Assembly (NCBI RefSeq): GCF_023078275.1
Contig: NC_062976.1
Span: 1,302,001 to 1,366,000 of the forward strand
Direction of reading: 5' to 3'
DNA: 64,000 nucleotides
Origin: Leguminivora glycinivorella
Lineage: Eukaryota > Arthropoda > Insecta > Lepidoptera > Tortricidae
The notes beneath the pieces are model-generated. The model ran no database searches, was not told where the DNA came from, and saw only the letters and a program-made list of their open reading frames with translations. Shown here piece after piece: positions 59,901 to 64,000 of the stretch; within the stretch, counting starts at the first letter, position 1, and the number at the start of each line of letters is the position of its first letter. The translations under genes and the position numbers were made by a program.

Positions 59901-62900
59901 GGTCTTACATAAGGTTAAGTACCCTACCAGACCCTAGACTCTTTTATAGTTCACATCAAAAACCCTAAGCTTCGACTATACTTATATGTACCAAAGAGGA
60001 TCGAGTATTATAGAGAGATACTGTCAAAGTAAAATGTGTAATCACAGTGCATAGACTGCCGTCTCTCGACACAAGCTTAAAACTTTTGAACCTCAGTTTT
60101 GACAATTTGGCCCATATTGTTAGCTTGATATGTGTTAAAATGTCAAATATTAATATTAGCGCCATCTAGACGAGCGTCCCCTAAAGGTGTATCGCCATCT
60201 AGGCCACCGCACCTTTCTCTGTATCGTTTTGAGGTACGTTTTTTTTTGTTAGACTTTATATGTCTTTGTATGTACTTAGTCATTTCTGATTACATATTAT
60301 GAATATTATGATTGTTATGGCTTATGGTGTTTACCTTAGGAAGCACGTCAGTATGACGTATTCAAAAAATGATGCACTTTTGCATTGTGCAATACCTACT
60401 TCTCTACGTCATTTTGCGTCATACAGTTCTTATATTCGCCGGGTGATGCATCGACTCGTTAGCTCAGTTGGTAGAGCGCCGAATATCAATTCTGTCTCTA
60501 AACCCTATCGGAGGTCGGAGGTTCGAATCCTTCACGAGTCTGACTTTTTGTTTTTTGAAATTTTGTGTAGAAAAGCTACTGTCTACTATTTTCTTTATTT
60601 GAGGAATGATCCAAAAGTAATACTCTGTTTTCAAAAGCAAACCTTATAGTTTACTTAAAACGTTTCCTTTCAATATGTGGTGGAATAATGACTCTAGTGA
60701 GATGTGAACTCACGGCCTCCGCTTCAAGTCACGGTCTCTACCGCAAGATTAGAAATTATGCGGTATTAAATCTATTTTAAAATTATTTAACATCGTTTGC
60801 AGTGTAGGGTTAGGTCCAGATCTGGTCTCGTTTTTAGTGCACTTGGAAAAGCGCTAAGCTTTGAATGAATTTGGTCACTTCTACTTAAGGTACAGCGGGC
60901 GGGGCAATTTCGACTGGGGGTAAAATGCAACTGATCCATTTTTTCGCATTATTATAATTAGAGTGTCCACCACTGGTTATACATATCGTCACTACTTTTA
61001 AAAAAACTTGTATCTTTGTCTGTCAATGAAAAGAAAATTGTAGTAAGTACGTATGGAATGCATATAGACTTACTGCGTTTTAACTTTGAGGAGCAGCGTG
61101 AGATACGAGATTTTTTTAAAGTAGTGACGGTATAAGGCACGCGTGTTCTGTGGTTACATGTGGAACTCATCTTAATAATGTAATAATGGAAAAAAATGGA
61201 TCAGTTGCAATAGGCTACTAGACTCATATCTAATTTGGCACAATACATGATTGTACATACAATCATACAACATACAATCACGCCTGTATCCCATAAAGGG
61301 GTAGGCAGAACACATGAAACTACCAAAGCTTCAGTGCCACTCCTGGCAAATAAGGGGTTGAAAGAAAACGAAACTGTGACATTGCAGTGACAGGTTGCCA
61401 GCCTCTCGCCTACGCCACAATTTAACCCATATCCCATAGTCGCCTTCTACGACACCCACGGGAAGAAAGGGGGTGATGAAATTCTTAACCCGTCACCACA
61501 CAGGCTTCTTAACCCGTCACCACACAGGCTATTATATTACATGATTGTATTCTGTAATATTTGACATAAGAAACCAATATGTATTGTAATGATTTTGGGT
61601 ATTACATTTGTACGATGATTACGTATTTTTTTTTAGTTAAAAAATGTGAGTTTTTTTTTTGACCACCGAAAACGCTGTCGGCCGTGTAGTGACGTCATAG
61701 TATTCATGTCAAATCAATCACTGACATGATGCCCTTTATGCCTCGTACTTAAAGTGTCAGAAAGTGTTGTTTTCGCACTCAATGACTTCATACACAGAAA
61801 ATCTATAGATGACATGGCTGATGTTGTTTTACCTGATTACGTAAAAGTATCCTTTAAAAATATTTTTGCGGTTTATAAGTCATAATAAAATATAGTGATT
61901 TTTTTTTGGTTAATTGGATAGTAAGTAAAATATAAGACAAACTTTTAAAAAACCGGCCAAGAGCGTGTCGGGCCACGCTCAGTGTAGGGTTCCGTAGTTT
62001 TCCGTATTTTTCTCAAAAACTACTGAACCTATCAAGTTCAAAACAATTTTCCTAGAAAGTCTTTATAAAGTTCTACTTTTGTGATGTTTTTCATATTTTT
62101 TAACCATATGGTTCAAAAGTTAGAGGGGGGGGACGCACTTTTTTTTCCTTTAGGAGCGATTATTTCCGAAAATATTAATATTATCAAAAAACGATCTTAG
62201 TAAACCCTTATTCATTTTTAAATACCTATCCAACAATATATCACACGTTGGGGTTGGAATGAAAAAAAATATCAGCCCCCACTTTACATGTACGGGGGGT
62301 ACCCTAATAAAACATTTTTTTCCTTTTTTTATTTTTGCACTTTGTTGGCGTGATTGATATACATATTGGTACCAAATTTCAGCTTTCTAGTGCTAACGGT
62401 TACTGAGATTATCCGTGGACGGACGGACGGACAGACATATGGCGAAACTATAAGGTTTCCTAGTTGACTACGGAACCCTAAAAAGGGTCAAGTAGCCTAT
62501 TGCATGTCGGCCCCGCTGTACCTTACAATGTTTACATGTTACAATTACCTATTACTAAAGTATTTATGGCTTATATGACGCTTACATCGGAGGCACGGCA
62601 TATTCAGAGACTGATTCACTATTGCATCATATTGTGCAATACGTCTCTACGTCATTTTGCGTCATACAGTTCTTATATTCGCCGGATGATGCATCGACTC
62701 GTTAGCTCAGTTGGTAGAGCGCCGAACACATTCTGAACTAAACTCTACTATCGGAGGTCGGAGGTTCGAATCCTTCACGAGTCAATATTTTTAAGTAGTT
62801 TTTTTTTTATACTTACAGTCTTATTTTATTTTTCGAGAGATAATGAGTAACTCTAAAATATATTTTTCAGTACAGATGGTATTTGTTTTACGCACTAGTG

Positions 62901-63345
62901 CGAGAAGTGGTTCATTATATGCCAGGTCGAAACTTCGGAGGGTCATCTGTACTGAAAAACGTCGTACGATACGCGTGCAAAAAGGAAATTCGTAACTCGT
63001 GTCGATTTAAAACACTCCCTTCGGTCGTGTTTTAATTTATCGCCACTCGTTTCGAACTTCCTTTTTTACGCACTTGTATCGTAATGTACTATTTCAGTAC
63101 AGATGGTCGTTTTTTTACGCACTAGTGCGAGAAGTGGTTCATTATATGCCAGGTCGAAACTTCGTAAGGTCATCTGTACTGAAAAACGTCGTACGATACA
63201 CGTGCGAAAAGGAAATTCGTAACTCATGTCGATTTAAAACACTCCCAACTTCCTTTTTTACGCACTTGTATCGTAATGTACTATTTTATTTTTTTCAGAT
63301 GTGACCAAGCATAAGGAGGTGGACGCCCAAGCACAATTATATGTG
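44819..63345 (+). CDS. COG4: Conserved oligomeric Golgi complex subunit 4, 5' part
   Basis: Eleven exons in phase: 44819-44905, 45235-45432, 45840-45942, 46729-46861, 48758-48878, 50077-50259, 51673-51831, 52548-52675 (start uncertain), 53799-53912, 56069-56223, 63299-63345; about 475 residues, roughly 60 percent of the usual length. The rest lies to the right. Family signatures in order: coiled N-terminus with RQLDLARSRVAECQRRVNDL, DLQVCSAGVEAAIKAHDYET, AAVERLFKLFPQIGRADEGV, AAVFADAFTRLLEAGGR, HSTIHLYFTFVRRRAE, SSLVDDVFFIARKVIRRSIS. COG4 is a lobe A subunit of the COG tether, acting at the Golgi in retrograde vesicle docking with SNAREs. Introns total over 17 kb and are full of elements. Confidence 0.92.
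45235..45432 (+). CDS. COG4: COG4 exon 2
   Basis: Acceptor TTTTCTAG; TEVDEALANVLTKACSLEGR to KVRQLDLAR; donor GTATGA. Phase 0 at both ends. Confidence 0.9.
45840..45942 (+). CDS. COG4: COG4 exon 3
   Basis: Acceptor GTTCTAG; SRVAECQRRVNDLIDLQVCS; donor GTGAGC. Confidence 0.9.
46729..46861 (+). CDS. COG4: COG4 exon 4
   Basis: Acceptor ATAAAACAG; AAHVARFLSMDPGSVAAARA to TLRDQLLRK; donor GTATGT. The acceptor has a weak pyrimidine tract. Confidence 0.85.
47837..48478. mobile_element. Foldback element with TTAA flanks (piggyBac-like)
   Basis: Ends CCTCTTGAGTC and GAAGAGG lie between TTAA at 47833-47836 and 48479-48482. Arms of about 200 bp include CCACCCACCAACAGAAATGA and its inverse. TTAA is the piggyBac target; no transposase. 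Confidence 0.7.
48758..48878 (+). CDS. COG4: COG4 exon 5
   Basis: Acceptor GGTCTCAG; FEEAARKDDEAAVERLFKLF, PQIGRADEGVDLLGKYLANK; donor GTACTT. This block matches the family's KIFPLLGLHEEGL region. Confidence 0.9.
48979..49162. mobile_element. 184-bp inverted-repeat element, TA duplication, nested
   Basis: CAGGTCAATTCACAAGAGCT at 48979 and its exact reverse complement ending at 49162; ends match over about 37 bases. TA flanks both sides. It interrupts a CAGTACAGATGG repeat (48957-49310) whose uninterrupted form is at 62868. Confidence 0.9.
49601..49727. mobile_element. 127-bp Tourist-like element, TAA duplication
   Basis: GGGCCAGTTGCATCAACC and GGTTTGATGCAAGCGGCCC, flanked by TAA at 49598-49600 and 49728-49730. 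Confidence 0.85.
49800..50062 (-). repeat. tRNA-derived SINE copy just before COG4 exon 6
   Basis: GGGATTCGAACCCAGGACCG and TCAGTGCTCATCACACAAAT on the plus strand, ending 14 bases before the exon 6 acceptor. Confidence 0.75.
50077..50259 (+). CDS. COG4: COG4 exon 6 (parent of the tandem copies)
   Basis: Acceptor TATCTTACAG; SESAIRRACTVSDPTSEAAV, FADAFTRLLEAGGRSVERAR, LLAASRAPGRLPRALALIQP; donor GTG|GTATGT. It is the only copy with a proper acceptor. Confidence 0.9.
50260..51070 (+). repeat. Tandem copies of COG4 exon 6 in the next intron
   Basis: Three clear copies follow the true exon at a 173-bp step, each holding about 118 bases of exon 3' part, the donor and ~55 bases of intron. Copies 1 and 3 resemble each other (FTRLLEAGGRSVERA) and copies 2 and 4 do (FTRLLKA(G/A)GRSLERVRLL), so a 346-bp pair was duplicated after the first step. 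Donors GTACGT or GTATGT are kept. Two more decayed copies reach about 51070. 173 is not a multiple of three and no copy has a proper acceptor. Confidence 0.92.
51161..51422. mobile_element. ~260-bp inverted-repeat element
   Basis: ATTGGGTGAATCAA and TTGATTCACCCAAT at the ends; arms of about 95 bp include GGTTACGGTCCCCTGA and ATGCAAAATTATGC. No ORF. Confidence 0.85.
51673..51831 (+). CDS. COG4: COG4 exon 7
   Basis: Acceptor TTCTTCCAG; ICAGGRRVYHELVAARLTNA, HSTIHLYFTFVRRRAE; donor GTAAGC. Confidence 0.9.
51905..51948 (+). repeat. Short copy of COG4 exon 7 3' end plus donor
   Basis: CTTCACTTCGCGTTTGTCAG and TCCGAGGTAAGCCAG parallel the exon end (TACTTCACATTCGTGAGACG, GCTGAGGTAAGCCTG). It lies about 75 bases past the exon. 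Confidence 0.6.
52085..52410. mobile_element. Nested palindromic element
   Basis: Outer arms TATAACAAGAT and ATCTTGTTATATTTAATTT; inner arms (52138-52335) TTACACTCCACCACACTCAT and ATGTGTGGTGGAGTGTAA with ATGGCGCCACAAAAAA. No ORF. Confidence 0.75.
52548..52675 (+). CDS. COG4: COG4 exon 8, 5' boundary uncertain
   Basis: The canonical acceptor GATCCAG (52547) fits phase and yields ADASTVDEETKKSCIAATEK to LLGHYLALER; donor GTGGGT. The twelve codons before it (VKISSDVTHMIQ from 52512) are in frame and match a KISSD block conserved in COG4, yet no AG precedes them. Confidence 0.8.
52729..53035 (+). repeat. LINE 3'-tail copy
   Basis: GTGAGTAAGGCTGCCAGAGC to TGCTTGTTTGCCACCGATGT. Same family as 2221-2345 and 63815-64000. 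Confidence 0.6.
53195..53420 (+). repeat. Dispersed repeat
   Basis: GAGCTTCGCTCGGAGTTCG and ATTTCAGCGAAATCGTTAGA belong to a common moth repeat, probably a LINE 3' end. Confidence 0.4.
53799..53912 (+). CDS. COG4: COG4 exon 9
   Basis: Acceptor GTTTGTAG; FFLEESVSKALKMAAPQVGA, TSSSLVDDVFFIARKVI; donor GTAAGT. Confidence 0.9.
54867..55022 (+). repeat. Dispersed repeat, second copy of the 7926 family
   Basis: TTTTTAACCCCCGACGGCGA and (GTCT)n then ATCGTAGCTCCCGAACGAAT. Confidence 0.65.
55060..55300 (+). repeat. CACGCCTGTATCCC-family repeat, inverted copy
   Basis: TGGTGACGGGTTAAGAATTT to TATGGGATACAGGCGTGATT; reverse complement of 24825-25085. Confidence 0.75.
55509..55682 (+). repeat. LINE (RTE-like) 3' end
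   Basis: TTGCCCGCGGCTTCGCTCGC, GCCGTGAAACACGGACAAAG and TTTATAATATTAGTATG are characteristic of a moth retroelement tail. Confidence 0.6.
56069..56223 (+). CDS. COG4: COG4 exon 10
   Basis: Acceptor TATTTCAG; RSISTGSVDGACAVLNEVSA, LLERDAAAALRRWL, a Pro-rich end (PPPEPLPFPPPSPAA); donor GTTAGA. The Pro-rich stretch is not usual for the family. Confidence 0.85.
56745..58574 (-). pseudogene. Non-LTR retrotransposon reverse transcriptase, broken
   Basis: The RT domain is split between two frames. First: STGYDGINTVIIKN, LRPLHKKGEKSLMNNYRPIA, LFAQEQKGFRK. After a one-base loss near 57892: DMTKAFDFVDHKILLTKLY, GVPQGSVLGPLLFLIYINDF, ILFADDSTVIF (both catalytic Asp kept), KTKIMHF, FLGLSLDNKLTW. Jockey/CR1-type by its block order. 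No endonuclease part: the 5' end stops at the short element at 58575. Intron of COG4, opposite strand. Confidence 0.88.
58575..58743. mobile_element. 169-bp inverted-repeat element at the LINE 5' break
   Basis: TGGCCTATTTCACAATAGTG at 58575 and CACTATTGTGAAATAGCCCA ending 58743. It adds a non-LINE N-terminus to the ORF that continues into the RT. Confidence 0.8.
59030..59180 (+). repeat. LINE 3'-tail copy
   Basis: ACGGCCCGCCTGATGGAAAG, then GTAACCTATGGACGCCTGCA: reverse complement of the 52.9-kb copy. The 58.75-59.03 kb and 59.2-59.58 kb stretches show nothing recognisable. Confidence 0.6.
59680..59769 (+). tRNA. tRNA-like sequence 1 (probably not a working tRNA)
   Basis: Acceptor stem GACTCGT/ACGAGTC pairs fully. 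D arm GCTCAGTTGGTAGAGC, T arm GGAGGTTCGAATCCTTC. The anticodon arm CCGA...TCGG encloses about 27 bases, so either an intron or decay; no alignment puts T at position 33 with a credible anticodon in all three copies. The 5' flank (CTCTACGTCATTTTGCG) is shared with the two other copies. Confidence 0.5.
60453..60540 (+). tRNA. tRNA-like sequence 2
   Basis: Same as copy 1 except for two bases fewer in the anticodon region. A T-rich stretch (TTTTTGTTTTTTG) follows, as after pol III genes. Confidence 0.5.
61255..61515 (-). repeat. CACGCCTGTATCCC-family repeat
   Basis: ATCACGCCTGTATCCCATAA to TAACCCGTCACCACACAGG; the last 23 bases are repeated twice. Confidence 0.75.
61945..62485 (-). repeat. ~570-bp dispersed repeat, copy D
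   Basis: AAAACCGGCCAAGAGCGTGT to CTAGTTGACTACGGAACCC; near full length but with a short (CGGA)n run (62413-62432). Confidence 0.85.
62696..62783 (+). tRNA. tRNA-like sequence 3
   Basis: Acceptor, D and T arms are identical to copy 1, but the anticodon region differs (CACATTCTGAACTAAACTCT). The constant arms with a variable centre are notable. Confidence 0.5.
62868..63290 (+). repeat. Two tandem CAGTACAGATGG repeats ending at COG4 exon 11
   Basis: TCAGTACAGATGGTATTTGT (62868) and TCAGTACAGATGGTCGTTTT (63093), each with CTCATCTGTACTG-type inverse and CGTACGATAC(A/G)CGTGC. The second copy ends about 10 bases before the exon 11 acceptor tract. Confidence 0.75.
63299..63345 (+). CDS. COG4: COG4 exon 11
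   Basis: Acceptor TTTTTTTCAG; DVTKHKEVDAQAQLYV; donor GTAAGA. The remaining C-terminal exons are outside the window. Confidence 0.75.
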
Positions 63346-63814
63346 GTAAGACATTGCTGGCACTATGTTATCAGCAGGGCCCGTAACTTTCATGCCGATG
63401 ACATCAATTTGACGTCACGCTGCATATAGGTTGATTCAAATAGTTTTATTGTAATAAATAATCATTATTCATTAATCAATTTAATCATGTGTAATAACTT
63501 AATAGTAAAGCTATTCATACGTGGAATAATTAATACCTACTTGATACGTGAAACGAAAAGGAAACAATTTGTTTTGTTTTATAAATTATTGAAATGTGGT
63601 AACAAAACTATATATTAATGTGTATGTATAAAAAATAAACAAATAATTTAATTTACTTTTGACGTATTAAGTAGGTATTAATTATTTCACGTGTGAATAG
63701 CCTAGTTTCGAAGTCGTGATCAAAATGATTGATGAATAATGATTAATTATTAAATAAAACTCTTGAGTCATCCTATATGCAGCGTGACGTGAAATTTAAG
63801 TCATCGGCATGAAA

Positions 63815-64000
63815 GTAACCCGAACCCTCCTTAGAACTTGTACACTCCTTTTTGCTGTGTACTTAACACAGCAAAAGGGAATGTACAAGTTTCTAATGGG
63901 GGGGCAACGCGCATATGACACTGTTTGAGTTGCAGGCGTCCATAGGTAACGGTGACCGCTTTACATCAGGCGGGCCGTATGCTTGTTTGCCACCGACGTA
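63815..64000 (+). repeat. LINE 3'-tail copy
   Basis: AACCCGAACCCTCCTTAGAA to TTGTTTGCCACCGACGT; same family as 52729-53035. Continues to the window edge. Confidence 0.6.

Overview
The window is lepidopteran (moth or butterfly) nuclear DNA. Genes are split into short exons with GT-AG introns. Two genes are recognisable insect orthologues. The rest is dense with repeats seen across Lepidoptera: tRNA-derived SINEs, 3' tails of LINEs, short inverted-repeat elements, and a repeat of about 570 bp containing a (GTCC)n run. The species cannot be fixed from the sequence. There is no bacterial operon, CRISPR array or integrated virus.

Layout. (1) 184-6654, plus strand: seven phase-compatible exons of an unrecognised gene whose 5' end lies off the left edge. 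(2) 7404-12388, plus strand: three exons of an unrecognised Pro/Cys-rich protein. (3) 12.4-25.1 kb: no host gene; two tandem-repeat arrays, a 1-kb foldback element, a small inverted-repeat transposon with an ORF, and a 3.9-kb transposon with arms of about 860 bp around a THAP-domain exon. (4) 25503-43745, minus strand: diablo, the KLHL20 orthologue, an adaptor of the Cullin-3 ubiquitin ligase, with eleven coding exons and probably two 5'UTR exons. (5) 44819 to the right edge, plus strand: the first eleven exons of COG4, a Golgi tethering-complex subunit, head-to-head with diablo across about 1.1 kb. COG4 introns hold a broken LINE, many short inverted-repeat elements, three related tRNA-like sequences and further SINE copies.

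The most unusual signal is shared by all four host genes. The 3' part of an exon, together with its 5' splice site and the first tens of bases of intron, is repeated in tandem immediately downstream, inside the following intron. It is clear for diablo exons 1, 2, 3, 5 and 7, COG4 exon 6 and gene-1 exon 3; weaker for diablo exon 6, COG4 exon 7 and gene-2 exon 2. Copies range from nearly identical to badly decayed, so the process looks recurrent. No copy starts with a good 3' splice site.

Frames break by exactly one missing base at four places in otherwise well-preserved host exons, mostly at homopolymers, which suggests consensus errors in the assembly rather than dead genes.
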